A stretch of 64,000 nt of DNA from positions 1-64,000 of the forward strand of contig JAFRFG010000044.1 in assembly GCA_017434455.1 (NCBI GenBank). Reading direction: 5' to 3'. The DNA comes from Thermoguttaceae bacterium (GTDB lineage Bacteria; Planctomycetota; Planctomycetia; Pirellulales; Thermoguttaceae). The notes beneath the pieces were generated by a model that was given only the letters and a program-made list of their open reading frames with translations, was not told the origin of the DNA and did no database searches. This document shows, one piece after another, positions 9,167-18,500 of the stretch. A program made the translations under genes and the position numbers. How positions within the stretch are numbered: the first letter of the stretch is position 1; each line of letters opens with the position of its first letter.

Positions 9167-10909
9167 TTACGGCTCTTGGGCGGTTTGGGTATAGAGGGAA
9201 AGATGACGATAATAGACTTCCAGACAGAGAATCGACAGCGCGGTGACGTAGAGCCGCCCCCCCCCAAACCGATAGCTGTCGAGATCGGGATCCCAGCTTC
9301 CCGCCTCGGCACTCCCCTCGGGGCACTGGTGCGCGGGGATTTCGGCCGACATCGCCTTATTCCAGACCTGCCAGTACTTATTGTAGGGACCGAGGTGTTT
9401 GAGCATCATCGCGGCGGAATACCACCCGTAGACATTGATCTGAAACAGAGGCATCCCCGGTTCTCGGCGATCCTTTTGAGGATCGTCGTAATGAACAAGA
9501 TTGTCGGGCCGGGTCAGGATCTCGGCGCCGGCCAAAAGAGCGGGATTCTTCCGATCCCACCCGAGATATTCCCGGCAAAGAAGCCCCGTGGCGGTCATCG
9601 AGGGACGTTTTTCCCGCGAACTGGGGGAGTAGCAGTACTGCGCCCCCTCGTCGTAGGCGACCGAGTCGAGGAAAGAACTGACGCGATCGAGCGTCTCCTG
9701 AGGAACATACAGCTCCGCCGCGCGGGCCGTTTGGAGGGCCATCGTGCACCAGCCGGTCACCGACAGGTCACTCCCGATCCCCTCATCGTAGCGCCATCCG
9801 CCCAGTTCACGATTTTGCCACTTCACCAGATAATCGATGCTCTTTTGAGCGACGGTCCTTAAATCGTCGGCGCGTCCGCCGGAGCGCTCCATCACGATCA
9901 GCTCGCAAAGGGCGATCGTCACGACGGCCTGGGTATAGAACCTCCCCCCCGAGGAGCTGACTTCCCCCTGCTTCGCCCCTCCAAAAAAGGAACCATCCTC
10001 GTTTTGCTGCTTCAAGAGCCACTGCCACCCTTTTTTGACGGCGTTTTTGTGCTCCCCTTCCCAGCGGGTGTTCCCGTCCCCTTCCAACGCCAAAAGAGCC
10101 AGTCCCGAGGCGGCGGTATTGTTATCGACAAACGTCTTCGTGATCCCGTCGCGATACGGTTCCTTCAGTGACCAGGAACCGTTTTTCAGCTGCTGCTTCA
10201 CCATCCAGAGCAATCCGCGCCGAACCGCTTCGCGCGTCTGGACCGTTCCACCGTACTTCGCGAGGAGATCGTCTTTGAGGCCGGGATCGGTTCGACCGGA
10301 AAGAAGATCCCGAATATCGATTCGAGACTGGTCAAAGAAGGGAGCCGCGGCGTTGTCGCGAAACTCTTTTTCCTCCAGCTCGAACACGTTGACATCATCG
10401 ACGCGGACATCCTCCGAGATCTCCACGGACGGTTCCTCGGCCTTCACCGGATTGAGGTTCCCCTCATCTTCGGTCAGCGTATCGAGCTGGTCGCCGATTC
10501 GGTCACTGAATACCGCCACGAGGACCGGCGGCTTGGAACCGAGCGGGATGAGCAGCAGCGCCAAGCCGATGAAAATGATGATATTCAGCGCCACGCTCAG
10601 CAGCACCGAGATGGTCTGCTGCATCGTGCGCCGCGGGGGCCGCGGCGGCGGCTCGGGAACGTCCCCCTGGCTTTGAGCGAAGGCGTCCAGCGCCTCGGAA
10701 TAGTTCTCTTCCTCCAGGGCGGGAGAATCGAACGAAAAATCTTCGGGAAACGGCGAATCCTCATCGCCTTCGTCGGCCAAGTCGGGCCAAATAGGGGTAT
10801 CTTCGGGCCCGGGAGCGGCAATCTCTTCCCAGGTCCGACTGTAAAGATCGTTCCAGGCGCGTTCGGAATTTTTCCTCCGCTGCTGTTCCTGTGGGTCTGA
10901 CTCGGACAA
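9167..10909 (-). CDS. Membrane-anchored prenyltransferase/squalene-oxidase-repeat protein
   Basis: The 580-residue product begins with about 95 acidic, Pro-rich cytoplasmic residues, has one transmembrane segment at about 97-125 (ISVLLSVALNIIIFIGLALLLI), and then an alpha/alpha-barrel-like domain with repeated units such as GLLWMVKQQLKNGSWS, GWQWLLKQQNEDGSF and SIDYLVKWQ...GGWRY. These match the prenyltransferase/squalene cyclase repeat fold widespread in planctomycetes. The DxDD acid motif of true squalene-hopene cyclases is not evident, so cyclase activity is doubtful; a binding or scaffold role is as likely. It is transcribed away from the BASS transporter gene. The fold and topology are well supported; the function is unknown. 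Confidence 0.8.
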   Translation of the reverse strand: MSESDPQEQQRRKNSERAWNDLYSRTWEEIAAPGPEDTPIWPDLADEGDEDSPFPEDFSFDSPALEEENYSEALDAFAQSQGDVPEPPPRPPRRTMQQTISVLLSVALNIIIFIGLALLLIPLGSKPPVLVAVFSDRIGDQLDTLTEDEGNLNPVKAEEPSVEISEDVRVDDVNVFELEEKEFRDNAAAPFFDQSRIDIRDLLSGRTDPGLKDDLLAKYGGTVQTREAVRRGLLWMVKQQLKNGSWSLKEPYRDGITKTFVDNNTAASGLALLALEGDGNTRWEGEHKNAVKKGWQWLLKQQNEDGSFFGGAKQGEVSSSGGRFYTQAVVTIALCELIVMERSGGRADDLRTVAQKSIDYLVKWQNRELGGWRYDEGIGSDLSVTGWCTMALQTARAAELYVPQETLDRVSSFLDSVAYDEGAQYCYSPSSREKRPSMTATGLLCREYLGWDRKNPALLAGAEILTRPDNLVHYDDPQKDRREPGMPLFQINVYGWYSAAMMLKHLGPYNKYWQVWNKAMSAEIPAHQCPEGSAEAGSWDPDLDSYRFGGGRLYVTALSILCLEVYYRHLSLYTQTAQEP

Positions 10910-11094
10910 AAGATCCCGATCCTCTGGTCACCGAGTGAATTCGTTGTATAACAACTGTTCGGGCGCCGCCCGAAAAAACGGAGGCGCCATTATGGACGTT
11001 TATCGACGAACGCGGAAGCCGGGGAACAATTGTTTTCCCTAACACGCGGATTCATTATAACCGGCATCGTTTTTCCAGAAGGATTCGTTTCCCC
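10910..11094. promoter_or_regulatory. Divergent intergenic region with palindrome and -10-like box
   Basis: This gap separates two divergent genes. It contains GTTGT-ATA-ACAAC (10943-10955), an operator-like short palindrome that also resembles a -10 box, and TATAAC (11056-11061) ahead of the transporter gene. No convincing -35 partner was found for either. Confidence 0.3.
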
Positions 11095-12099
11095 ATGTTT
11101 CGCAAGGCACTCACGCGGTATCTTCTCGTTTGGCTGACGCTCACCTGTGTTTTAGCGTTCTTTTGGGAAGACATTCACTTTCTGGAAAACGTGTGGGATC
11201 CTTTCAAAATCTCCGCGCGGTTCACGCAGGTTCTCATCTCCATCGCGATGCTGGTGATCGGATCGCTCCTTCCCCTGGAGGAGATTCGTCAGGTCGCCCG
11301 CGACTGGCCGAAGATTATCGGCGGTACGGCGACGCAGTTCATCACGATGCCGCTTCTGGCGTTTGCCGCCGCCGAACTGTTTGGGCTCGACAAACCGTAT
11401 TACATCGGGATGATTCTCGTCGGCTGTGTTCCCGGGGCGATGGCTTCTAATTTGCTCACGATGATCGGCCGGGGGAATGTCAGTTATTCGGTCGGTTTAA
11501 CCACCTCGTCGACGCTGCTTTCGCCGCTGATGGTGCCGTTTTTGCTCAAGTTCTTCCTGAAGGAAGATCTGCCGGTTGATTTTTCCGAAATGGCGCTGAC
11601 CCTTCTTCTGACGGTCGTCTGCCCGGTCATCGTCGGATTCACGCTCTCGCGGCTGTCGTCGCTTTGGAAGCGCTGCGCCGATTTCTCCGGGGAGTCGATC
11701 GGCAACATCGTCATCATCTGGATCATCGCCGCGGTGGTCGGCGCCAACCGGCATACCTTCGACAGTTCGGTTCTGGTACTCATCCTCCCGCTGCTTTTGA
11801 TCAACATCGGCGGCTATTTCGGCGGCTGGCTCGGAGGGAAGATCCTAAGAATCGATTACCGAATGCGCCGCGCGCTGATGATCGAAGTGGGAATGCAAAA
11901 CGCCGGCCTGGGCGCTTTTTTAGCCCGCAACTACTTTCAAGACACCCCCCAAACGGCGCTTTGCTGCGCGCTGTACACCTTCGGCTGCATGTTCACGGGA
12001 ATCATCTTAGTTCAGATCTTCCGTGCCCTGACCTCGCCGGAAGATCAGCCCTCGGGGGATTCGTCCACCGGCGAAGGAACCTCCGGCACGGGAACCTGA
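11095..12099 (+). CDS. Bile acid:sodium symporter family (BASS/SBF) transporter
   Basis: A 334-aa polytopic membrane protein with nine or ten hydrophobic segments. The family signatures are the GCVPGAMASNLLTMIGRGN stretch (the sodium/substrate crossover region) and GMQNAGLGAFLARN in the second half. Relatives import organic anions such as bile acids, pyruvate or pantothenate with Na+, and the substrate here is unknown. The C-terminus ends in a hydrophilic Ser/Gly/Thr tail (PSGDSSTGEGTSGTGT), and this tail is exactly the part that overlaps the convergent 447-aa gene for 55 bp. Family assignment is confident. Confidence 0.88.
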   Translation: MFRKALTRYLLVWLTLTCVLAFFWEDIHFLENVWDPFKISARFTQVLISIAMLVIGSLLPLEEIRQVARDWPKIIGGTATQFITMPLLAFAAAELFGLDKPYYIGMILVGCVPGAMASNLLTMIGRGNVSYSVGLTTSSTLLSPLMVPFLLKFFLKEDLPVDFSEMALTLLLTVVCPVIVGFTLSRLSSLWKRCADFSGESIGNIVIIWIIAAVVGANRHTFDSSVLVLILPLLLINIGGYFGGWLGGKILRIDYRMRRALMIEVGMQNAGLGAFLARNYFQDTPQTALCCALYTFGCMFTGIILVQIFRALTSPEDQPSGDSSTGEGTSGTGT

Positions 12100-13388
12100 G
12101 CGTCTTCCCCCTCGGCGGGCTGCCGACCACCGCCGGGCGATGGCTCCCCTTCCGGCGGTGCCCCGTCGTCGGGCCAGTTCTTGATCAGGAGGTTTCGCCC
12201 GATTAGGTTCGTCAGCGCCACGGTCCACCCCTTCCAGGCAAACGGTTCCGGTCCGGCGCCGGTGGGGTTATCGGCGCTCACCGGGCGAATTCGAAAGATC
12301 CACTCTTCCCGAGAGAACGGGCTTGTGGAAGCGGCACCGTTTTCCCTCGCCTCTTTGGCGGCTTTTTCGGCGTTTTCATCGATTCTTCGCAGATAATCGA
12401 AGTTCAATTCCGATCGATCTCGAAAACCGGGGTTTTTGAAGAAATGAACCCCCGGGGGCAATGGCCGATGGCTGAAGTCATCTCGGTTAAAGTCGGCTTC
12501 GACAATTTCGTCCCACGCATAGGGATGCCGTGCGTTCAGCGCGAAAAAACGGGCGACAATGATCCGTGCCGTCTTAAAATCACGATTCCAAGCCGCGGTT
12601 CGCTCCAGGTGAACGATCGTCACACGAATCATCCAGGCGAGCAAAACGGCAAACAGCAGCGCCGAGACGACCGCGAAAAACGACCATCGGCGCGATGGCG
12701 GCGCGGCGGACGGCCGCCTCTTCGCCCTTGAGCCGCGGCGAAAGAGGAACTTCGCCAAGCGCACCAGCGCGCGCAGGACGAAGAAGAGAATCGTCCACCA
12801 CAGGGCTCCCTCGATCGCGAAAACCAGCGGCCAGTAGAGGCAGTTCACAACATAGTTGCTCAAAAGCGGATTGACGAGGAGAATATGTTCGGTCAGCAGC
12901 GCCCCGACGATGTTGTCCTCCATCACCAAATACGACAGAGGAAAACTCATCAGCAGTTCTCCCTCCCAACAGCGCGAGTACGCGCGCGTCTCGAAACCGG
13001 AGTCCATCTCCAGATAGTCATACCGCCGCGCCAGGCCGGCCGCCTTAACGCACATCGCCGCGAACCAGAGCAGAAAAATCACCGTCACCGTTCGGCGCGC
13101 GAGGGTATCGGAGAAAAATCCGCGGCGAAACAGGCCGTTCCAAATCAGGAGAAAACCGGCGACATGGCCAAGCTCCAGCAGAATCAAGCTGGGGGTCAGC
13201 GGGACCGGATCGATGAAAAAGATCATCACGCCGCGGCCGATGAGCGTCAGGACGACGGCGAAGAGAAGACCCCCAAAAAACGCGCGGGCCAGCCGTCCCA
13301 AGGGGAACCCTCCGCGGGGGGAATCTGAGGGTGTTAATTCTGGAGATTCCGGCAATATTTCTGAATTCGGCGATTTAGGTAAGTCCAT
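12045..13388 (-). CDS. Multi-pass membrane protein of unknown function (447 aa)
   Basis: I do not recognise this family. The first 250 residues hold about six transmembrane segments (for example FFGGLLFAVVLTLIGRGVMIFF and ILLELGHVAGFLLIWNGLF). A basic cytoplasmic loop (RRGSRAKRRPSAAPPSRR) is followed by one more segment (FFAVVSALLFAVLLAWMI) and an extracytoplasmic soluble domain of about 150 residues containing RHPYAWDEI and AWKGWTVALTNLIGRN. The C-terminus is a low-complexity Pro/Glu/Gly tail encoded by the 55-bp antisense overlap with the transporter gene. The N-terminal 25 residues are Ser/Pro-rich. That the gene is real is supported by coherent topology over its full length. Confidence 0.7.
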   Translation of the reverse strand: MDLPKSPNSEILPESPELTPSDSPRGGFPLGRLARAFFGGLLFAVVLTLIGRGVMIFFIDPVPLTPSLILLELGHVAGFLLIWNGLFRRGFFSDTLARRTVTVIFLLWFAAMCVKAAGLARRYDYLEMDSGFETRAYSRCWEGELLMSFPLSYLVMEDNIVGALLTEHILLVNPLLSNYVVNCLYWPLVFAIEGALWWTILFFVLRALVRLAKFLFRRGSRAKRRPSAAPPSRRWSFFAVVSALLFAVLLAWMIRVTIVHLERTAAWNRDFKTARIIVARFFALNARHPYAWDEIVEADFNRDDFSHRPLPPGVHFFKNPGFRDRSELNFDYLRRIDENAEKAAKEARENGAASTSPFSREEWIFRIRPVSADNPTGAGPEPFAWKGWTVALTNLIGRNLLIKNWPDDGAPPEGEPSPGGGRQPAEGEDAQVPVPEVPSPVDESPEG

Positions 13389-13477
13389 AGAGGCGCTCCG
13401 CTGGAAAACTTTTTGTGAAACGCGAAAGGAACGGGCCGATCAGTGAAGATTCTACCGGATAAATCGCCGTTTTGCTA

Positions 13478-13507
13478 TTGAACAAACCGCGAAAAATCCC
13501 TTAAAAT
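13478..13507 (+). promoter_or_regulatory. Candidate promoter for the FlgI-like lipoprotein gene
   Basis: TTGAAC (13478-13483), an 18-bp spacer and TAAAAT (13502-13507) lie about 90 bp before the start codon. Confidence 0.4.
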
Positions 13508-13598
13508 ACCCCATCGCCTCTATATATTGAGCGATAGGCATTTTTTATGGCGCTTTTAAAAAGCGCCGCCGGAGGAAACTCAAGACACGGACGTTGTG

Positions 13599-15545
13599 AT
13601 GAGCACCAGACCAAAAGCCGTTCAACACAGAACCCTGCTTCTCCTGCTGTGCGTCTTCTGCCTTTCCCTGCACGGATGCAATAGATTCAATCCCCCCAAG
13701 AAAGACCCCGTCAAAGAGGAACAAAAACGGGTGATCTCGAATAAGGGGCGCTTGGTCGGCGACCTGGCTTGGCCGTCGAACATGACGCTGGCCAAGATCG
13801 AGGGGGTCTGCCTGGTCGAGGGGCTCCCCGATACCGGGGCCGACGAACCGCCGAGCACCTACACGACGATGGTTCTGCAGGAGCTCCAGCGCGATCCCGA
13901 GCTGAAGAAAACCGCCAAGCACCGAATCGCCTCCCTCACGACGGCGGTGGCGCTTTTGGAGGTGATCGTTCCGCCGGGGGCCCGCAAGGGGGATCGGCTC
14001 GATGTCAAAGTTTCCCTCCCGCCCGGAAGCGAGGCGACCTCCATCGAGGGAGGGGTCGTCACCAACGCCCGCCTGCACGAGTACATGGCGACAGACGTCA
14101 TCCACAAAGGGGCGCTCGACGGTTTAGTCTCCGGCCGGGTGGTACTCGACCCTCAGACGCAGGAGCGCGAGGAGAAGATCGCCGCCAAGCAGGGGAAGAT
14201 CATCGGCGGCGCTGTGATTGTCCGGCCGCGCGATATCTGGCTGACGATCAAAGAGGAAGAACGCAGCGCCGGGGTGGCGCAGCGGCTGGAAGATGTGATC
14301 AATAACCGTTTCAGCTACAAGAGCAACGGCTCGAAAAAGAAGGTGGCCCATGCCACCGGTCAGGCCTCGCGAATCAGTCTGGTGGTCCCCGACGAGTACC
14401 GGGACAACATCAACCGCTACGTCAACGTCATCTGCTGCATCTCCTTCTTCGAGACTCCCGATGAGATGAACCAGCGGATCAACGAGCTGCGCGGGAAACT
14501 TCTCAACCCCGAAACCTCCGAGCTGGCGTCGCTCCAGCTCGAGGCGATCGGCCCAAACAACCCGCTGGCGGTCGAGGCGATCCGCGCGGGGATGAAGTCC
14601 GATCAAGAGCCGATTCGCTATCATTCGGCCACCGCGATGGCCTATATGAACGTCCGGGAAGACCGTGCCGACGCGGCGAGAATTCTCGCCGCCCTGGCCC
14701 GCGACAACGCCCTTTTGCGTCCCAGCTGCATGGCCGTCTTAGGTACCGCCTTAAAATCGTGCCCCGAGGTTGACGCCGCGCTGCGCGAGCTGCTTTCGGC
14801 CAACAGCAACGAGACCCGTTACGGCGCGTTCCGAGCGCTTTGGACCCGGAACCCTTCCGATCTGATGATCCAAGGGGAGATCATGGAGGGACGCTTCAGT
14901 TACCACGCCCTCAACTGCGACGGTCCTCCGATGGTTCATATCGCGATGAGCAAGCGTCCCGAACTGGTTCTCTTCGGCAAGCAGAATCTGGCGCTTCGCG
15001 GAAAGTTCGAAATCGACGCGGGAAGACGAATCACCGTCCGCGGCCTCGGCGGCGAGGTTCTGGTCAAGCACTACAAAAGCGGCATCGACGCGGAGCGGCG
15101 CACCGACTGCCAGCTCGATTCGATCATTCGGGCGATCGACGCGGTCGGCGGAACGTACGCCGAACAGGTTCATTTCCTGGTGGAGGCCAAAAAGCAAGAT
15201 GTTCTGTGCTGCAGCGTCGGGGGGAATCTCTCGCCGGCGACGCTGGCCATCGACGCGCTTCCGGGCGCCAACAGCACGGCGTTTAAGAGGATCCGCGACA
15301 TCGGTGAGCTTGAGGAGATGGAACGCCGTCTGGCGGGGAACACCGAAAAAGAAAAACCGTCCGTCTGGTCTCGCCTGAACCCCAAGAATCTCTTCTCGAA
15401 GAAGGACGACGCGGACGAAATCGATTATTCGCAGACGTTCCGCGACGAACCCGAGGAAGAACCGGCCGAAGACGATCCGTCCGGCTCCTCTTCGAGCGAC
15501 CCGGTCTTCGCCGACAAACAAGATTCCGCCAACACTCCCTACTGA
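13599..15545 (+). CDS. Lipoprotein with FlgI (P-ring)-like domain
   Basis: The product is about 648 aa. A type II signal peptide (LLLLLCVFCLSLHGC) predicts a lipoprotein. Residues about 45-175 resemble the FlgI P-ring fold: RLVGDLAWPS, GVCLVEGLPDTGAD and VALLEVIVPPGARKGDRLDVKVSLPPGSE parallel the flagellar protein. A helical, HEAT-like middle region follows (RYHSATAMAYMN, RYGAFRALW), then a strand-rich segment and an acidic Ser-rich tail. No flagellar genes are nearby, and planctomycetes use such FlgI-like lipoproteins outside flagella in an unknown role. The start is GTG 13596 or ATG 13599; the GGAGGA at 13571 is further than usual. smc follows after 51 bp, separated by a GC-rich hairpin (15559-15581). 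Confidence 0.75.
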   Translation: MSTRPKAVQHRTLLLLLCVFCLSLHGCNRFNPPKKDPVKEEQKRVISNKGRLVGDLAWPSNMTLAKIEGVCLVEGLPDTGADEPPSTYTTMVLQELQRDPELKKTAKHRIASLTTAVALLEVIVPPGARKGDRLDVKVSLPPGSEATSIEGGVVTNARLHEYMATDVIHKGALDGLVSGRVVLDPQTQEREEKIAAKQGKIIGGAVIVRPRDIWLTIKEEERSAGVAQRLEDVINNRFSYKSNGSKKKVAHATGQASRISLVVPDEYRDNINRYVNVICCISFFETPDEMNQRINELRGKLLNPETSELASLQLEAIGPNNPLAVEAIRAGMKSDQEPIRYHSATAMAYMNVREDRADAARILAALARDNALLRPSCMAVLGTALKSCPEVDAALRELLSANSNETRYGAFRALWTRNPSDLMIQGEIMEGRFSYHALNCDGPPMVHIAMSKRPELVLFGKQNLALRGKFEIDAGRRITVRGLGGEVLVKHYKSGIDAERRTDCQLDSIIRAIDAVGGTYAEQVHFLVEAKKQDVLCCSVGGNLSPATLAIDALPGANSTAFKRIRDIGELEEMERRLAGNTEKEKPSVWSRLNPKNLFSKKDDADEIDYSQTFRDEPEEEPAEDDPSGSSSSDPVFADKQDSANTPY

Positions 15546-15596
15546 GCCCCCGTTGAGACGCCGTGCCGCTTTGGCACGGCGCGCCGCCGCGCGTCT

Positions 15597-18500
15597 ATGC
15601 TAAAATCCCTTGAACTGTCCGGCTTTAAGAGCTTTGCCGACCGTACGCGAATGGACTTCGCGCAGGGGATCTCCGCGCTCGTCGGCCCGAACGGTTCCGG
15701 GAAGTCGAATATCGTCGACGCCATCAAGTGGGTTTTAGGGGAACAGAGCGTCAAAAAGCTGCGCGGCGGCGAGATGACCGATGTCATCTTCAACGGATCC
15801 GAAACGCGGCCCGCCGCCACGATGGCCGAGGTGACGCTGACGTTCGACAACGCCGAGGGTTTCCTTCAGTTCGATTCCCCCACGGTAGCCATCACCCGCC
15901 GGGTCTATCGCAGCGGCGAGTCCGAATATCTCATCAATAGGCAGGGGGCGCGCTTAAAAGATATCCGGGAACTGCTCAGCGGAACCGGTCTGGGGCTTCA
16001 GGCGTACAGCATCATCGAGCAGGGACGCGTGGAGCTTCTTCTTCAGAGTACCTCGGCCCAGCGGCGCAGCGTCCTGGAAGAGGCGGCCGGCGTGGCACGG
16101 TTCAACGCGAAAAAGCAGGAGGTCACCCGCCGCCTCGAGAAAGTCGAACAGAATATGGTTCGTCTTTCCGATATTGTCTCCGAGCTGGAAACTCAGCTGA
16201 GGACGACAAAATCGCAGGCGGGGAAAGCGCAGCTCTACCGCCAGTACACCGAACGGCTCCGAACGCTGCGGACCGAGCTGGGACTGATTCAGTGGCGGGG
16301 CCGCTACAAAAAAGCCGAGGAATATCGCCTGCAGCTCGGTAAGCTCACCGCCGAAAGTCAGGTGGCCGAAAACAAGCGCGCCGAGGCCGAGACCGAGAAC
16401 AGCGGCCAGGTCAAACGTCTTGAGCAGATCGACGCCCGGCTTCTGGCCTTAGACGGCGAAATCGTCCAGCTGCGTGAAAACATCGCATCGATCGAATCCG
16501 CGGCGGAACTCCAGTACAGCCAGCTTGATTCGCTCGACGAAGAGATCGTCAAGCACGGCCGTCAGCTTCTGGAGATCAATTCCAATCGAGGCGACCTCGA
16601 GAATCTTATGCTCAAAACCGATCAGAGTATCCTCGAGGCCCGCGGCCGCCTGCGCCGCGCCGCCCAGCGCTTCGACACGGGGACCCTTCGTCAAGAGATT
16701 CTCGGCAGGAAACTCGAGCTGCTGACCGGCCGAGGCGAAGAGCTGGCCCAAACACTTCGGGAGTCGACCCTTTCCTCGGAACGGCTCGAAATCGAGCTCG
16801 GGACGATGAGGCAGCGGCGCAATAACCTTCTCGATACTCAAAAAAACAAGAACGAACAACTCGGGAATCTCCGCTGTCAATTGGCCGAATCGGTCAATAA
16901 TCAGGGGACGATCCGCGGCGGCGTCACGACTTTGGTCAGCCAGATTCGCCGCAATGAGGAGACCAAACGGGAACTAACCACCCGAAAAGAGAATCTCAGC
17001 GAGCGCCGTCGGGTTCAAAGCCAGGAGCACGAAGAGAAGAAGCTGCGCCTTTTGGGGATGAACGAGCGGATCTCTCTTCTGGAAGACCTTCTCCGTAAAA
17101 AAGACGGTCTCGGAGAGGGGGTTCAGGAGATCCTCACCCGCGCCGCCGATCCGACCGGACCGTTCCGCCATGTTCATGGTCTGGTGGCCGACTTGATCCG
17201 AGTCAACGTCGAGGCGGCGCATATTATCGAACTGGCGTTGGGAGCCGATGCCGAGCATATCGTCGTCTCCCCCGATCCGGAACTGTTCCGCTACATAGAA
17301 GAGAACGAACAGTCGTTCGCCGGCAAGGTCAGTTTTATCTGGCCGGAGCGCCACCCCAAAGACGAGCAGCGCCTTGCCCCCGGCGTCTACGACGGGGTCC
17401 CCGGCGTCCTCGGCCGGGCCGACCGATTCGTCGAGACCGATCCGGAGTTTGAGCATCTTGTCTGGCGGCTTCTGGGCCGAACGTGGATTGTCGAGTCACT
17501 GAGTGTCGCCAAGAAGCTCTACAAGAAAAGTGACGGCCGAACGAACTTTATCACCCTGGCCGGCCAAGCGCTCAACGCCAACGGGACCTTCGTCGTCGGT
17601 CCGGCGCAGTCCTCCGGCGGCTGGATCACCCGCCGAAGCGAGCTGCGTCAGCTTCTCGACGAACGGGCGACCCTCAAAAGCCAGATTACCTCGGGAACGA
17701 GAAAACTTCGTACCTTAGACAAGGCGCTCCAGGGGGTCGATCAGCAGCTGGGAACCATCGACAAAGATCTTGCCGAGGAGAACCGATCGCTCGATGATAT
17801 TCGTCTGCGCCGTGTCAAGAATGGACAGCAGCGCCGTTCGATCAAACGTGACTTAAAAGCGCTGAACAAAGAAATCGACCAGGCGGCCGCCGAGGCCGCC
17901 CGCCTGGCCCCGCTCATCGACCAGGCGCAGGCGCGGCTTGACGAACTGCGTGTACAGACCGAAGAAACACGCCTGGAAGCGGAACGTATCGAGCGAAAAC
18001 GCGCGATCACCGAGCAGCGCTGCGGGGCCGAGACCGAAGAGACCAACGCCCTGAAGATCGAGAAGGCAAAAAGTGAGACGGAACTTGAGCTGCTGAAAAA
18101 AAGCCGCCGGGAATATGAACAGACCCGTTCGGGACAGCAAAAGATCCTCGAGACACACCGCAGCCGCTGTGATGAGTTAAGCGCCCGCCGTCAGGCCTGT
18201 GAACTGACGATCCTCGCCGACGGCGGGGCACTGGCCGATCTGTACTCCCAAAAAGAAGAGAAAGTCCGCCAAAGAAACGATCTGGACCGTGTCCGCCGCA
18301 AATTGGCCGCGGCGAAAAAGCAGACCGAGTCGCAGATCCGACGCTGTGAACAAAAAATCAGCGGCAATCGGGAACAATCGTTCAAACTCAGCGGCAGTAT
18401 CGAGGCCCTGGAGAACGAAAATCACACCCTCGCCGATCGCCTTATGGAAGATTACGGGGTCGATCTGGAAGAGGCCAATCGACGCTTTGAGGAGCTGCGC

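Noticed and set aside
9167..10909. Squalene-hopene cyclase
   Set aside because: Repeat fold is similar, but the catalytic acid motif is not evident and the protein is built as a single-pass membrane protein.
13599..15545. True flagellar P-ring protein
   Set aside because: It has a lipobox, extra helical region and no flagellar neighbours; only the domain is similar.
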